Of a stretch of DNA of 64,000 nt, positions 24,517-35,049 are shown piece after piece. The notes below the pieces were generated by a model. That model was not told where the DNA came from. It saw nothing but the letters and a program-made list of their open reading frames with translations, and did no database searches. Where the stretch lies: assembly GCF_041438805.1 (NCBI RefSeq), contig NZ_CP109190.1, positions 8,866,001-8,930,000 of the forward strand, read 5' to 3'. This stretch comes from Streptomyces sp. NBC_01707 (GTDB lineage: Bacteria > Actinomycetota > Actinomycetes > Streptomycetales > Streptomycetaceae). The stretch's first letter is position 1. The number at the start of each line of letters is the position of its first letter. The position numbers and the translations under genes are program-made.

Positions 24517-24858
24517 GTGGACCCCGACAAGGAGAGCGCCCGCGGACTGGCACAGATGGAGGGCTATCTGCTGTGGAGCGCAGAGGTCGAGGAGGCGCGC
24601 AGGCTGGCCCGCCGTTTCACCGACGAACTGCCCTGGCTCACCACCACCCAGCGTGAGGACGTGGCCCGCGTGTACACCGCGGACCGTGTCGTCGCATCCC
24701 GGGCGATGGTGGCCCGGATCGCCACCCGCTCCACCGAACTGCGCGGCGAGTACAACGACCGCTATCGCAGGCTCAGGGCGCGCTGTGTCGCGGCGGCAGT
24801 CGTCACCGTCGGCGCGGTCAGTGGTACCTGCACGGCTCTCACCCTGCTGACCCGCTGA
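24517..24858 (+). CDS. Small protein with C-terminal membrane anchor, in ctaD operon
   Basis: 113 residues, family not recognised. Residues 1-88 are charged and helical (GYLLWSAEVEEARRLARRFT, REDVARVYTADRVVASRAM) and residues 90-111 form one hydrophobic helix (CVAAAVVTVGAVSGTCTALT), so a cytoplasmic domain on a membrane tail is likely. The GTG start 24517 has AAGGAG about 7 nt upstream. It begins 43 bp after ctaD and is followed by the NADH dehydrogenase gene, so an accessory role in the alternative respiratory module is the reasonable guess. Confidence 0.75.
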   Translation: MDPDKESARGLAQMEGYLLWSAEVEEARRLARRFTDELPWLTTTQREDVARVYTADRVVASRAMVARIATRSTELRGEYNDRYRRLRARCVAAAVVTVGAVSGTCTALTLLTR

Positions 24859-24991
24859 CATCGGGCGGTCGTCCGTTCTGTCGTCCTCAGCAGGCGAACT
24901 CGGACCCGGTTCGTGAGGATGGTGGGTGACGGGCGTGTGTGACCTGGCAGGAGAACGGGCGCCCGCGCAGACCCGAGAAGGGACGGACACC

Positions 24992-26353
24992 GTGGCACGA
25001 CCCAGGATTCTCGTCGTCGGCGCCGGATTCGGCGGGGTCGAGTGCGTACGCCGTCTGGAGCGCGCACTCAAACCCGGTGAGGCCGACATCGCGCTCGTCG
25101 CCCCGTTCTCGTACCAGCTCTACCTGCCACTTCTGCCGCAGGTGGCGTCAGGCGTGCTCACACCGCAGTCGGTCGCGGTGTCGCTGCGCCGCAGCCGTCG
25201 GCACCGCACCCGGATCATCCCCGGCGGGGCGATCGGCGTGGACACGACGGCGAAGATCTGCGTCATCCGCAAGATCACCGACGAGGTCGTCGACGAACGG
25301 TACGACTACATCGTCCTTGCCCCCGGCAGTGTCACGCGCACCTTCGACATCCCCGGCCTGCTCGACAACGCCCGCGGGATGAAGACTCTGGCCGAGGCCG
25401 CCTACATACGCGACCACGTGATCGCACAGCTGGACCTGGCGGACGCCAGCCACGACGAGGAGGAGCGGGCCTCCCGGCTGCAGTTCGTGGTGGTCGGCGG
25501 CGGATACGCGGGCACCGAGACCGCGGCCTGCCTGCAGCGGCTCACCACAAGTGCCGTCCGGTACTACCCCAGGCTGGACCCGAAACTCATCAAGTGGCAT
25601 CTGATCGACATCGCCCCGAAGCTGATGCCCGAGCTGGGGGACAAGCTCGGGCTCAGCGCCCTGGAGGTGCTGCGCGAACGCGGGATCGACGTGTCGCTCG
25701 GAGTCTCGGTCGCCGAGGCGGGGCCGGACAAGGTGACGCTCACCGACGGCCGGGTGCTGCCCTGCCGCACGCTGATCTGGACGGCCGGTGTGACCGCGAG
25801 CCCGCTGGTCGCCACCTTCGGCGCGGAGACCGTACGGGGCCGTCTGGCGGTGACCCCGGAGATGACCCTGCCGGGCTTCGACGGTGTCTTCGCGCTCGGC
25901 GACGCCGCCGCCGTACCCGACCTGGTCAAGGGCGGCGGCGCGGTCTGCCCGCCCACCGCGCAGCACGCCATGCGGCAGGGCCGCAGGCTCGCCGACAACC
26001 TGATCGCCACGCTCCGTCACCAGCCGCTGAAGCCGTACGAACACAGAGACCTCGGGCTCGTCGTGGACCTCGGTGGCAGGGACGCGGTCTCCAAGCCGCT
26101 CGGCGTCGAGATGCACGGAATCGCCGCGCAGGCCGTGGCCCGCGGCTACCACTGGTCGGCGATGCGGACCAATGTGGCCAAGGCCCGGGTCATGACGAAC
26201 TGGATGCTCAACGCCATAGCCGGTGACGATTTCGTACGCACCGGATTCCAGTCCCGCAAGCCGGGCACCTTGCGCGAGTTCGAGCACACGAACTCCTACC
26301 TCACCCCGGAACAGGTCCGCCAGCACACCGCCTCATTGACCGCCCGAGGCTGA
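24992..26353 (+). CDS. Type II NADH dehydrogenase-like FAD oxidoreductase
   Basis: 453 residues. Two dinucleotide motifs are present: RILVVGAGFGGVECVRRLE (FAD, residues 5-20) and FVVVGGGYAGTETAACLQ (NADH, residues about 165-185). The second FAD motif, PGFDGVFALGDAAAVPD, lies near 300. The C-terminus contains KARVMTNWMLNAIAG, fitting membrane association. It should pass electrons from NADH to menaquinone without pumping protons. The GTG start 24992 has AAGGGA 9 nt upstream. It lies 134 bp after the small membrane protein, probably in the ctaD operon. Confidence 0.9.
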   Translation: MARPRILVVGAGFGGVECVRRLERALKPGEADIALVAPFSYQLYLPLLPQVASGVLTPQSVAVSLRRSRRHRTRIIPGGAIGVDTTAKICVIRKITDEVVDERYDYIVLAPGSVTRTFDIPGLLDNARGMKTLAEAAYIRDHVIAQLDLADASHDEEERASRLQFVVVGGGYAGTETAACLQRLTTSAVRYYPRLDPKLIKWHLIDIAPKLMPELGDKLGLSALEVLRERGIDVSLGVSVAEAGPDKVTLTDGRVLPCRTLIWTAGVTASPLVATFGAETVRGRLAVTPEMTLPGFDGVFALGDAAAVPDLVKGGGAVCPPTAQHAMRQGRRLADNLIATLRHQPLKPYEHRDLGLVVDLGGRDAVSKPLGVEMHGIAAQAVARGYHWSAMRTNVAKARVMTNWMLNAIAGDDFVRTGFQSRKPGTLREFEHTNSYLTPEQVRQHTASLTARG

Positions 26354-26409
26354 TCCGGGACAAGTCAGGGAGCGGCATGTCGCGTCGGTGAGGCGACGGG
26401 CCACCGTTC

Positions 26410-27282
26410 TCACACGTCGCGGATCCGCAGATCCATCCGGTCGAGGTGGTCGGTGTCCGCGACGAGGTCGATCGCGACGATTCGACCGGCCTCGACGGTG
26501 AAGCCGATGACGACCCGCGGTCCTCCGCCCGGGGCCCAGACGGCGCCGGGAAGCCCGTCGATCAGGGCGGGCCGTGCTGCCGAGGCGCGCGCCGCGAACG
26601 TGCCGGCCACCGCAGCGGCCCCCACCGCCCCGGCCACGCCCGACAAGGCCGCCGCAGAGTCGACACGGAGTACGACGTCGGGATCGAGCAAGGCCAGCAG
26701 CGAATCGAAGTGGCCGCCGCGCGAAGCGGCCAGGAAGGCGTCGACGACTTCACGCCGACGGGCCATGTCGGTCCCGGGATCCGGGACCGTGCCCTGTACG
26801 CGCCGGCGCGCCTGACTGGCGAGCTGCCGGGTCGCGGCCGGGGTGAGTTCCACGATGGGGGCGATCTCGTCGAACGGCACGGCGAACATGTCGTGCAGCA
26901 CGAACGCCAGACGTTCCGCGGGCGACAGCGTGTCCAGCACCACGAGCAGCGCCAGCCCGACCGAGTCGGTGAGCTCCGCCCGCTCCTCCGGCCCGACGCC
27001 GAAGTCGTGGCCCACGGCGGACCCCGGCAGCCGCGATTCCCAGGGATCCTCACGGCGGGTCTCGCGGCTGCGCAGAATGTCGAGCGAGACCCGGGCGACG
27101 ACCGTCGTCAGCCATCCACGGAGGTTCGCCACGTCTCCGACGTCGGTGCGGACGAGTCGCAGCCAGGTGCTCTGGACGGCGTCGTCGGACTCTGCGGCCG
27201 AGCCGAGCATCCGGTAGGCCACTGCCCGCAGCCGGGGCCGGTGCTCCTCGAAGCGGGCCGCCAGGAGTTCCTGTTCGTCCAT
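26410..27282 (-). CDS. ECF sigma factor with SnoaL-like C-terminal domain (SigJ/ECF41-like)
   Basis: 290 residues. Sigma-70 region 2 is at residues 8-75 (RFEEHRPRLRAVAYRMLGSA, DDAVQSTWLRLVR) and region 4 at about 120-175 (LSPAERLAFVLHDMFAVPFD, TPAATRQLASQARRRVQ). The C-terminal 110 residues form an NTF2/SnoaL-like domain (VVDAFLAASRGGHFDSLLAL, LDPDVVLRVD) that in ECF41 factors controls activity from within, replacing a separate anti-sigma factor. The start ATG 27282 has GGAGGAG. No anti-sigma gene is adjacent, consistent with that class. The target regulon is unknown; the divergent side holds repeats at 27356-27418. Confidence 0.9.
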   Translation of the reverse strand: MDEQELLAARFEEHRPRLRAVAYRMLGSAAESDDAVQSTWLRLVRTDVGDVANLRGWLTTVVARVSLDILRSRETRREDPWESRLPGSAVGHDFGVGPEERAELTDSVGLALLVVLDTLSPAERLAFVLHDMFAVPFDEIAPIVELTPAATRQLASQARRRVQGTVPDPGTDMARRREVVDAFLAASRGGHFDSLLALLDPDVVLRVDSAAALSGVAGAVGAAAVAGTFAARASAARPALIDGLPGAVWAPGGGPRVVIGFTVEAGRIVAIDLVADTDHLDRMDLRIRDV

Positions 27283-27355
27283 CGGTCGCTCTCCTCCGTC
27301 GCTCCGTGTCGTACGAGTGACCCATGGGACCAGGCCTTTGCGACACGCTCCGGGA

Positions 27356-27418
27356 GCCGACACGCCGACACGCCGACACGCGAGGGAGGCCGGCACTCCG
27401 ACACGCGCGGGAGGCCGG
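27356..27418. repeat. 8-bp tandem repeats and a 21-bp direct repeat
   Basis: GCCGACAC occurs three times in tandem (27356-27379). A 21-bp unit beginning CCGACACGCG and ending GGAGGCCGG occurs at 27373-27393 and 27398-27418 with one mismatch. It lies between the sigma-factor start and the end of the aldo/keto reductase gene. Confidence 0.8.
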
Positions 27419-27462
27419 TGACCGCCGGAGAGCGGGCACCGGCCTCCCGGAGACCGGGCGGC

Positions 27463-28461
27463 TCAGCCGTTGCCTTCGTGGCCCGCGGTCAGCGCCGGGT
27501 CGCGCTCCACCACCGGGTCCAGAACGTCGTCGATGGCCTTGAGCAGATCCGCGTCGAACCTCACGCCCGCTGCCCTCACGTTCTCCGTGACCTGCTCGGG
27601 CCGGGAGGCACCGATGATCGCGGCGGAGACGTTGGGGTTCTGCAGCACCCAGGCGACGGCCAGCTGAGCAAGGCTCAGACCGGCCTGGTTCGCCAGCGGC
27701 CCCAGCTGCTGGACCCGCTCCAGGACGTCGTCGCGGAGCCAACCGGCGACGAACGATGCCCCGCCCTTGTCGTCCGTAGCCCGCGAACCGGCCGGCGGCT
27801 GCGCCCCCGGCTTGTACTTGCCCGTCAGCACGCCCTGGGCGATCGGCGACCAGACGATCTGACCGATGCCGAGCTCCTCGGACGCGGGCACGACTTCACT
27901 CTCGATGACCCGCCACAGAGCCGAGTACTGCGGTTGGTTGGAGACGAGCGGAACATTGAGCTCGCGGGCCAGGCCGTGTCCGGCGCGCAGTTGGTCCGCC
28001 GTCCACTCCGAGACGCCGATGTAGAGGGCCTTGCCGGAGCGGACCACGTCGGCGAACGCCTCCATGGTCTCCTCCAGCGGCGTGCTGTGGTCGTAGCGGT
28101 GCGCCTGGTACAGGTCCACATAGTCGGTCTGCAGCCGGCGAAGCGAGTTGTCGATCGACTCGAGGATGTGCTTGCGGCCCAGACCGCGGTCGTTCTGCCC
28201 GGGGCCGGTCGGGAAGTAGACCTTCGTGAACACCTCGATGCTCTCGCGGCGCTGGTCCTTCAGCGCCCGGCCGAGGACGGCCTCGGCGCGGGTCTCGGCG
28301 TAGACGTCCGCGGTGTCGAAGGTGGTGATTCCGGCGTCCAGGGCGGCCCGGATACAGGCGGCGGCCGCGTCCTCCTCCACCTGGGAGCCGTGGGTGATCC
28401 AATTCCCGTAGGCGATCTCACTGATCGTCAGACCGCTGCGGCCGAGTCGGCGGAATTCCAT
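27463..28461 (-). CDS. Aldo/keto reductase
   Basis: 332 residues, (beta/alpha)8-barrel NADPH-dependent oxidoreductase of the KCNAB/YghZ-like group. The catalytic tetrad is visible: Asp and Tyr in FDTADVYAETRAE, Lys in FTKVYFPTG, His in YQAHRYDHST. The cofactor-binding end reads GASRPEQVTENVRA. The start ATG 28461 has AGGGAGAG upstream. It reduces aldehydes or ketones, perhaps in detoxification. It is a single gene in the gap between the rho and sigma genes; nothing in the sequence points to a specific substrate. Confidence 0.92.
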   Translation of the reverse strand: MEFRRLGRSGLTISEIAYGNWITHGSQVEEDAAAACIRAALDAGITTFDTADVYAETRAEAVLGRALKDQRRESIEVFTKVYFPTGPGQNDRGLGRKHILESIDNSLRRLQTDYVDLYQAHRYDHSTPLEETMEAFADVVRSGKALYIGVSEWTADQLRAGHGLARELNVPLVSNQPQYSALWRVIESEVVPASEELGIGQIVWSPIAQGVLTGKYKPGAQPPAGSRATDDKGGASFVAGWLRDDVLERVQQLGPLANQAGLSLAQLAVAWVLQNPNVSAAIIGASRPEQVTENVRAAGVRFDADLLKAIDDVLDPVVERDPALTAGHEGNG

Positions 28462-28533
28462 GTGCCTGCTCTCCCTGTGCTGATGCGTGAACACGTCATG
28501 CTAAGCGTGCGCCGGTGTGCCGGCCGGGAGGAC

Positions 28534-29672
28534 TCAGGCGTCGGGCACGGTGCCCTGGATCCGGCGGAGGAAGTCCGCGTTGTCGGGGGTCTGCCGGATC
28601 CTGTCCAGCAGCACTTCCAGCATCGCCTGCGGGTCCCTCGTGTGCAGTGCGCGCCGCAGTCCTCGTACGGCGGTCAGTTCGGCGGCGGGGAGCAGCAGTT
28701 CCTCTCGGCGGGTGCCGGACTGCGGAATGTTCACGGCCGGGTGGATCCGTCTGTCCGCCAGTGCGCGGTCCAGCCGGAGTTCCATGTTCCCGGTGCTCTT
28801 GAGCTCTTCGAAGAAGTAGTCGTCGGCGCGGGACCCGGTGTCCGTCAGCGCGGTGGCGAGGATGGTCAGCGAGCCGCCCTCCTCGGTGCGGCGCGCGGCG
28901 CCGAAGAGTCGCTTGGGTCCGAGCAGGGCGGCGGCGTCCACACCACCGCTGAGGGTGCGGCCTCCGGCGGACGCCGCGTTGTTGTGGGCACGGCACAGCC
29001 GGGTGAGCGAGTCGAGCAGGATCACCACGTCCTGGCCCTGCTCGACGAGCCGCTTGGCGCGTTCCACCGCGAGTTCGGCGAGGGCGATGTGCTCCTTCGC
29101 GGGCCGGTCGAACGTAGAGGCGAACACGTCGCCGCGCACGGAACGGCGCATGTCCGTCACCTCCTCGGGGCGCTCGTCGAGCAGCACCACCATGAGGGGG
29201 CACTCCGGATGGTTGGCTGCGACAGCGGCGGCGATCTGCTGCAGCAGGACTGTCTTGCCGGTCCTGGGCGGGGCGACGATCAGCCCGCGCTGTCCCTTGC
29301 CGACGGGGGCGACGAGATCGACGATGCGGGTTGCCGGGCTGCCGCCGGGTGTCTCCAGACGCACCGTTGCCCGGGGTGGAGAGGGGTGAGATCGGCGAAG
29401 TGCGGCCGGCCCTTCAGCGCCTGCGGGGGACGGCCGTTGATCCGCTCGACCGCTGACAGGGTGCGCGGCCGGTCGCAGAGGCCTTCGACGAGATCGCCCC
29501 TGCGCAGGCCGTGCCGGCGGACGAGGGCCGCAGGTACCTGGACGTCGGCGGGGGAGGGGTGGCCGCCGTCTGTGCGCAGCGCGCCGTGCCCCTGGTGCGT
29601 CAGGTCGAGGACTCCTGCCACGTTCGTCGGCAGTTGTCGCTGGTCAAGAGGGTGCTTGAGGGTGGTGGTCAT
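28534..29672 (-). pseudogene. rho: Second transcription termination factor Rho, frameshifted
   Basis: Two frames of one short Rho gene. From ATG 29672 an RNA-binding N-domain reads PADVQVPAALVRRHGLRRGD, RINGRPPQALKGRPHFADLT and PLHPGQR, then leaves frame near 29364. In the next frame the protein continues RLETPGGSPATRIVDLVAPV with the Walker A APPRTGKTVLLQQ, Walker B DVVILLDSLTRL, the Q-loop region GGRTLSGGVDAAALLGPKR and the R-loop GAARRTEEGGSLTILATAL, to a stop at 28534. One missing base in the CAACGGTGCGTC region explains the shift. Except for this the gene is complete (about 380 codons, without the long N-terminal extension of the main actinobacterial Rho). It is either a recent pseudogene, a sequencing error or, less likely, two polypeptides (GTG at 29364). 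Confidence 0.85.
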
Positions 29673-29930
29673 GCGGGGTGGTCCTTTCGCGACATGGCGA
29701 ATGAAGGGGCCCGACGGATGCGTAGGGGCGGTGGGATCACGCCCCGGACGACGGGCAGGAAAGTCCGTACCGGACTGGAGGAAGGTGGTGCGGGAAGCTG
29801 CGTCGCCGGTCAGGAAAGGACGGACGGAGCAGCGACAGGAAGGAGAACGGCACCGGCGCCCGAATCGGGGCGTTACACACGTGCCGTTTGCACTTTACCA
29901 CCTGGCGGACGCGTCAGGTGCCGGGAATAC
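29673..29930. other. Rho-paralogue leader/promoter region
   Basis: Several purine-rich GGAAGG stretches and a lower-GC patch near 29870-29905 (ACACACGTGCCGTTTGCACTT). No gene is seen. It likely holds the promoter and leader of the rho-like gene. Confidence 0.4.
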
Positions 29931-29967
29931 GGAAGGGCGGTGGCTGCTGTGCAGCCACCGCCCTTCC
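29931..29967 (-). terminator. 16-bp perfect hairpin downstream of meaB
   Basis: A perfect 16-bp stem (29931-29946 with 29952-29967) closes a 5-nt loop, 22 bp after the meaB stop. It is the clear end of the mutA-mutB-meaB operon and may also insulate the rho gene. Confidence 0.88.
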
Positions 29968-29989
29968 CTGCTCGCCCTGCCCGGTCCGC

Positions 29990-30976
29990 TCAGTCGCCCC
30001 GGAAAGCGCCGAGGATCTCTTCGGCCGCGAGGGTTGCCGTCAACTCGCCGTCACGCACGCGCTGTTCGAGCGAAGGTGTGAGCGCACGGACCTGCGGATG
30101 GCTGCGCAAGCTGTCCAGCAGCTCGTCGCGCACCATCGTCCAGGTCCAGTCGACCTGCTGGTCACGCCGCTTCGCGGCCAGCCGCCCCGTCGAGTCGAGC
30201 AGCGCACGGTGCTGCTCCAGCCGCTCCCACAGGGTGTCGAGGCCGGTCGACTCACGGGCACTGCACGTCAGCACCGGCGGAGTCCAGGCCGCGTCCGCCG
30301 GGTGCATCAGCCGCAGGGCGCCCGCCAGTTCGCGGCCCGCCGCACGCGCGTCCCGCTCGTGCGGACCGTCGGCCTTGTTCACCGCGATCGCGTCCGCCAG
30401 CTCCAGTACGCCCTTCTTGATGCCCTGCAGCTGATCGCCGGTGCGGGCCAGCGTGAGCAGCAGAAACGTGTCGACCATCTGGGCCACGGCCGTCTCCGAC
30501 TGGCCCACCCCGACCGTCTCCACCAGCACCACGTCGTAACCCGCCGCCTCCATCACCACGATGGACTCCCGGGTCGCCTTGGCCACCCCGCCCAGCGTCC
30601 CGGCGGTGGGGGAGGGGCGGACGAACGCCGCAGGATCGACCGCAAGCCGCTCCATCCTGGTCTTGTCGCCCAGGATGGAGCCGCCGGTCCGGCTGGAGGA
30701 CGGATCGACGGCCAGCACCGCGACCCGGTGCCCCAGCCCGGTGAGCATCGTGCCCAGTGCATCGATGAACGTGGACTTCCCGACCCCCGGTACGCCACTG
30801 ATTCCGACGCGCCGCGCGTTGCCGGAGTGCGGCAGCAGCTCACGCAGCAACTGCTGGGCCAGCGCCCGGTGATCGGGGCGGGTGGACTCGACGAGAGTGA
30901 TGGCGCGCGCGATGTGCGCCCGCTTCCCGTCGAGCACCCCCTTCACATAGCTGTCGATTTCGATCGTCGGAGGCAT
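29990..30976 (-). CDS. meaB: Methylmalonyl-CoA mutase-associated GTPase MeaB
   Basis: 328 residues, G3E-family P-loop GTPase that loads and protects the B12 cofactor of methylmalonyl-CoA mutase. Walker [16 protein letters not shown] lies near residue 60; [29 protein letters not shown] and the base-specificity NKAD follow. The C-terminal dimerisation helices ([16 protein letters not shown]) are present. The start is 12 bp after mutB, so it is the last gene of the operon. Confidence 0.95.
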   Translation of the reverse strand: MPPTIEIDSYVKGVLDGKRAHIARAITLVESTRPDHRALAQQLLRELLPHSGNARRVGISGVPGVGKSTFIDALGTMLTGLGHRVAVLAVDPSSSRTGGSILGDKTRMERLAVDPAAFVRPSPTAGTLGGVAKATRESIVVMEAAGYDVVLVETVGVGQSETAVAQMVDTFLLLTLARTGDQLQGIKKGVLELADAIAVNKADGPHERDARAAGRELAGALRLMHPADAAWTPPVLTCSARESTGLDTLWERLEQHRALLDSTGRLAAKRRDQQVDWTWTMVRDELLDSLRSHPQVRALTPSLEQRVRDGELTATLAAEEILGAFRGD

Positions 30977-30988
30977 CGGGTCAGCGGC

Positions 30989-33190
30989 TCACAGCTCATG
31001 GCCGAGCGCGGCACCGAGCCGCGTCACCAGATCGAAGGCGGCATCGGGGATCACCGTGCCCGGCGGGAACACGGCCGCCGCACCCGCCTCGTGCAGCGCT
31101 TCGACGTCCTGCGGCGGGATCACCCCGCCGACCACGATCATGATGTCGTCGCGGCCCTCGGCGGCCAGCTCCTCACGGAGCGCCGGTACGAGGGTGAGGT
31201 GCCCGGCAGCCAGCGAGGAGACGCCCACGATGTGCACATCCGCCTCGACCGCCTGCCGCGCCACCTCGGCCGGCGTCTGGAACAGCGGGCCGACATCGAC
31301 GTCGAAGCCCAGGTCGGCGAAGGCCGTCGAGATCACCTTCTGACCGCGGTCGTGACCGTCCTGGCCCATCTTGGCGACCAGGATGCGCGGACGGCGCCCC
31401 TCCGCCTCCTCGAACCGGCCGACCAGCGTCCGGGTACGGTCCACGGAAGGTGACTCCCCTGCCTCGTTGCGGTACACACCGGAGATCGTACGGATCTGCC
31501 CCGCATGCCTCCCGTACACCTTCTCCAGGGCGTCCGAGATCTCGCCGACCGTGGCCATCGCCCGCGCCGCGTCGACCGCCAGCGCCAGCAGATTGCCTTC
31601 GAGACCCGCGCCGGGACCGCTCTCGGCCGCGGCCGTCAGTGCCCGCAGGGCGGACTGGCAGGCTGCCTCGTCGCGCTCCGCGCGCAGCCGCCGCAGCTTC
31701 TCGATCTGTTGGGTGCGCACCGAGGAGTTGTCGACCTTGAGCACATCGATCTGCTCTTCCGTCTCCACCCGGTACTTGTTGACTCCGATCACCGGCTGCC
31801 GCCCGGAGTCGATCCGCGCCTGGGTACGGGCCGCGGCCTCCTCCACCCGGAGCTTGGGGATGCCCGCGTCGATGGCCTGCGCCATCCCGCCCGCTGCCTC
31901 GACCTCCTCGATGTGCTGCCAGGCCCGCCGCGCCAGGTCGTACGTCAGCTTCTCCACGTACGCGCTGCCGCCCCACGGGTCGATGACCCGGCCGGTACCC
32001 GATTCCTGCTGGAGCAGCAGCTGGGTGTTCCGGGCGATCCGCGCCGAGAAGTCCGTCGGCAGTGCGAGGGCCTCGTCGAGCGCGTTGGTGTGCAGCGACT
32101 GCGTGTGTCCCTGGGTGGCGGCCATGGCCTCCACGCAGGTCCGGGTGACGTTGTTGAACACGTCCTGCGCGGTCAGCGACCAGCCCGAGGTCTGCGAATG
32201 GGTGCGCAGCGAGAGGGACTTGGCGTTCTTCGGTTCGAACTCCTTGACCAGCTTCGCCCACAGCAGGCGGGCCGCCCGCATCTTCGCGATCTCCATGAAG
32301 AAGTTCATGCCGATCGCCCAGAAGAACGACAGCCGGGGTGCGAACGCGTCCACATCGAGACCCGCGTCCCGACCGGCCCGCAGGTACTCCACCCCGTCGG
32401 CGAGGGTGTACGCCAGCTCCAGGTCGGCCGTCGCGCCCGCCTCCTGGATGTGATACCCGGAGATGGAGATCGAGTTGTAGCGCGGCATCTTCTGCGAGGT
32501 GTACGCGAAGATGTCGGAGATGATCCGCATGGAGGGCTTCGGCGGATAGATGTAGGTGTTGCGGACCATGAACTCCTTGAGGATGTCGTTCTGGATGGTC
32601 CCGGCCAGCTTCTCGGGCGGTACACCCTGTTCCTCGGCGGCCACGATGTACAGCGCGAGTACGGGAAGCACCGCTCCGTTCATCGTCATCGACACCGTCA
32701 TCCTGTCCAGCGGGATGCCGTCGAACAGTTGGCGCATGTCGTAGATCGAGTCGATCGCCACACCGGCCATGCCGACGTCGCCGGTCACCCGCGGGTGGTC
32801 ACTGTCGTAGCCGCGGTGGGTCGGCAGGTCGAAGGCGACGGAGAGTCCCTTCTGCCCGGCTGCGAGGTTGCGGCGGTAGAAGGCGTTGGACTCCTCGGCC
32901 GTGGAGAACCCCGCGTACTGCCGGATCGTCCAGGGCTGGTTGACGTACATCGTCGGGTAGGGACCGCGCAGATACGGGGCCATGCCCGGATACGTACCGA
33001 GGAAGTCGAGCCCTTCCAGGTCACGCCCGGTGTACAGCGGCTTGACCTCGATGCCTTCCGGAGTCTCCCACAGAAGATCGCCGTCGGAGCCACCGGTGGA
33101 CTCCTTCACCGCCGTGTGCCACTGGTCCTCGGACCCCTCGGCGCCGGTGCCCGGCCCGAGTTCGATGTCGGAGAAGTCGGGGATCCGCAT
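30989..33190 (-). CDS. mutB: Methylmalonyl-CoA mutase large (alpha) subunit
   Basis: 733 residues, full length. The N-terminal TIM barrel binds substrate ([24 protein letters not shown]-like [20 protein letters not shown]). The C-terminal cobalamin domain has the base-off motif [14 protein letters not shown] (DxHxxG at about residue 610), then [14 protein letters not shown] and [10 protein letters not shown]. With adenosylcobalamin it interconverts methylmalonyl-CoA and succinyl-CoA, linking propionate and odd-chain or branched substrates to the TCA cycle and supplying polyketide extender units. Its ATG overlaps the mutA stop by one base, so the subunits are translationally coupled. Confidence 0.97.
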   Translation of the reverse strand: MRIPDFSDIELGPGTGAEGSEDQWHTAVKESTGGSDGDLLWETPEGIEVKPLYTGRDLEGLDFLGTYPGMAPYLRGPYPTMYVNQPWTIRQYAGFSTAEESNAFYRRNLAAGQKGLSVAFDLPTHRGYDSDHPRVTGDVGMAGVAIDSIYDMRQLFDGIPLDRMTVSMTMNGAVLPVLALYIVAAEEQGVPPEKLAGTIQNDILKEFMVRNTYIYPPKPSMRIISDIFAYTSQKMPRYNSISISGYHIQEAGATADLELAYTLADGVEYLRAGRDAGLDVDAFAPRLSFFWAIGMNFFMEIAKMRAARLLWAKLVKEFEPKNAKSLSLRTHSQTSGWSLTAQDVFNNVTRTCVEAMAATQGHTQSLHTNALDEALALPTDFSARIARNTQLLLQQESGTGRVIDPWGGSAYVEKLTYDLARRAWQHIEEVEAAGGMAQAIDAGIPKLRVEEAAARTQARIDSGRQPVIGVNKYRVETEEQIDVLKVDNSSVRTQQIEKLRRLRAERDEAACQSALRALTAAAESGPGAGLEGNLLALAVDAARAMATVGEISDALEKVYGRHAGQIRTISGVYRNEAGESPSVDRTRTLVGRFEEAEGRRPRILVAKMGQDGHDRGQKVISTAFADLGFDVDVGPLFQTPAEVARQAVEADVHIVGVSSLAAGHLTLVPALREELAAEGRDDIMIVVGGVIPPQDVEALHEAGAAAVFPPGTVIPDAAFDLVTRLGAALGHEL

Positions 33191-35049
33191 TACGCCACAC
33201 CCATACGGTCGAGAACGGAGGAGAGCACGGCCACCACGTCGCAGCCCGCGAAGACGTACTCGTCGACACCGGGATACTCGGCGGGCCGGCCCGCGAGGAA
33301 CACCCGCTGCGCGCCGGTCGCGCGCAGCGCCGAGGCCACGGCTTCCGCCTGCTCGGCGTACAGCGCGTCACCGGAACACAGGCACGCCACCGTGGCCCCA
33401 CTGGTCGCGAAGGCCTCGGCCGCCGTCGAGGCGTCCACCGTCGCCGGGTCGTGCACGGGCTCGATCCCGCCCGCCTGGAACAGGTTCGAGGCGAACGTGG
33501 CCCGCGCGGTGTGCGCCGACGCGGGGCCGAGCGCCGCAAGGAACACCCGGGGCCGTCGGCCCGTCGACGCCAGATGGGCGTCCGACCGGGCACGCAACGC
33601 CTCGAACGCCTCGTCACGACGCACCGTGGGCAGCCCGCCCGACGCGCCGTCGGCGGCGGGGGTCACCTCGCGCTCCACCGGGCGCTCCGCAAGGTGCGGG
33701 AACTCGCTGACACCGGTGACCGGCTCCTTGCGCCGTGCCAGATCCTTGCTGCGCGCCGCCCAGGTCTCCGCCAACCGCTCACCGATCAGGCCGGAGCCGA
33801 GCGCCGCGGCCTGACCGCCGGCCCGCTCGATCTCCTGGAAGAACGCCCAGGCGGAGTCGGCGAGTTCAGCGGTCAGCCGCTCCACGTACCAGGAGCCGCC
33901 CGCCGGGTCGATCACCCGGGCCAGATGCGACTCCTCCATGAGGATCGTCGACGTGTTACGGGCGATACGACGGGCGAACGCGTCCGGCAGACCCAGCGCG
34001 TGATCGAACGGCAGCACGGTGACGGAGTCGGCCCCGCCGACGCCCGCGCCCAGACATGCCAGTGTCGTCCGCAGCATGTTCACCCACGGATCGCGCCGCG
34101 TCATCATCACCGACGACGTCACCGCGTGCTGGCGCTGCGCGCCGGCGTCCGCGGCCCCGCACACCTCGGCGACCCGCGCCCACAGCCGGCGCGCCGCGCG
34201 CAGCTTGGCGATGGTCAGGAACTGGTCGGCGGTGGCCGCGTACCGGAACTCCAACTGGGCACAGGCCGCGTCGACGGAGAGCCCCGCCCCGGTCAGCGCG
34301 CGCAGATAGGCCACACCGGTCGCCAGCGAACTGCCCAGCTCCTGGGCCGCCGATCCACCGGCCTCGTGGTACGGCAGCGCGTCCACGGTCAGCGCCCGCA
34401 GCCCGGGATACTCCTTGGCGCACCGCTCGGCCCAGTGCACGGCGGCCGCCGGCTCCGGTGCACTGCCGCTGCGCGCCGCGTGGCCCAGTGGGTCGGCGCC
34501 GAGAGTGCCGCGGGCGGACTCCGGGGCCACGCCCCGCTCCGCATACAGCCGCAACAACTCCGTTGCGGCGGAGTCGAGTTCGCTGCCCGCGTCGAGCACG
34601 ACCGGAGCCAGATCGAGATAGACGCCGTCCAGCGCACGCGCGAGCCCGGACACCGGCACGCCCGTCGCACCGCCGACGGTCAGCCACAACGAGGTGACAC
34701 CGTTCTCCAGATCTGCGAGCACGGCTTCGTTGAGCCGGGACGGATCCGTCAGGCTGTGCCGCTGCCGTACGTCCCAGCCGTTCGCCGCGTTCCCCTCGGC
34801 CTTGCTGCCGCGGGTGAAGGGGGCGAAGCCCGGAAAACCGGCATCGGGCGCGTCATCGCGTGAGGTGTACAGAGGGCGGGTGATGAGCCCGGCCTCCACT
34901 GTGGTGGACAGTGCTTCCTCGGCTGCCGAACCCGCAACATCCTTGCCCGACTTGCGCAGCACACCTTCGACAAGGCTCTGCCACTGCTCATGGGCTGGGT
35001 CAGGGAATTCGGCGGCCAACGAAAGCCCGTCAGCAGGCAGGACCGTCAT
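33190..35049 (-). CDS. mutA: Methylmalonyl-CoA mutase small (beta) subunit
   Basis: 619 residues. Same barrel architecture as MutB ([56 protein letters not shown]), but the C-terminal region reads [20 protein letters not shown] where MutB has DxHxxG. It therefore lacks the cobalamin ligand and is the non-catalytic partner. First gene of the operon; the start ATG is at 35049. Confidence 0.95.
   Translation of the reverse strand: MTVLPADGLSLAAEFPDPAHEQWQSLVEGVLRKSGKDVAGSAAEEALSTTVEAGLITRPLYTSRDDAPDAGFPGFAPFTRGSKAEGNAANGWDVRQRHSLTDPSRLNEAVLADLENGVTSLWLTVGGATGVPVSGLARALDGVYLDLAPVVLDAGSELDSAATELLRLYAERGVAPESARGTLGADPLGHAARSGSAPEPAAAVHWAERCAKEYPGLRALTVDALPYHEAGGSAAQELGSSLATGVAYLRALTGAGLSVDAACAQLEFRYAATADQFLTIAKLRAARRLWARVAEVCGAADAGAQRQHAVTSSVMMTRRDPWVNMLRTTLACLGAGVGGADSVTVLPFDHALGLPDAFARRIARNTSTILMEESHLARVIDPAGGSWYVERLTAELADSAWAFFQEIERAGGQAAALGSGLIGERLAETWAARSKDLARRKEPVTGVSEFPHLAERPVEREVTPAADGASGGLPTVRRDEAFEALRARSDAHLASTGRRPRVFLAALGPASAHTARATFASNLFQAGGIEPVHDPATVDASTAAEAFATSGATVACLCSGDALYAEQAEAVASALRATGAQRVFLAGRPAEYPGVDEYVFAGCDVVAVLSSVLDRMGVA

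Noticed and set aside
26446..30081. 1211-codon plus-strand frame
   Set aside because: Complement of the sigma factor, aldo/keto reductase and rho genes; composition is that of an antisense high-GC frame.
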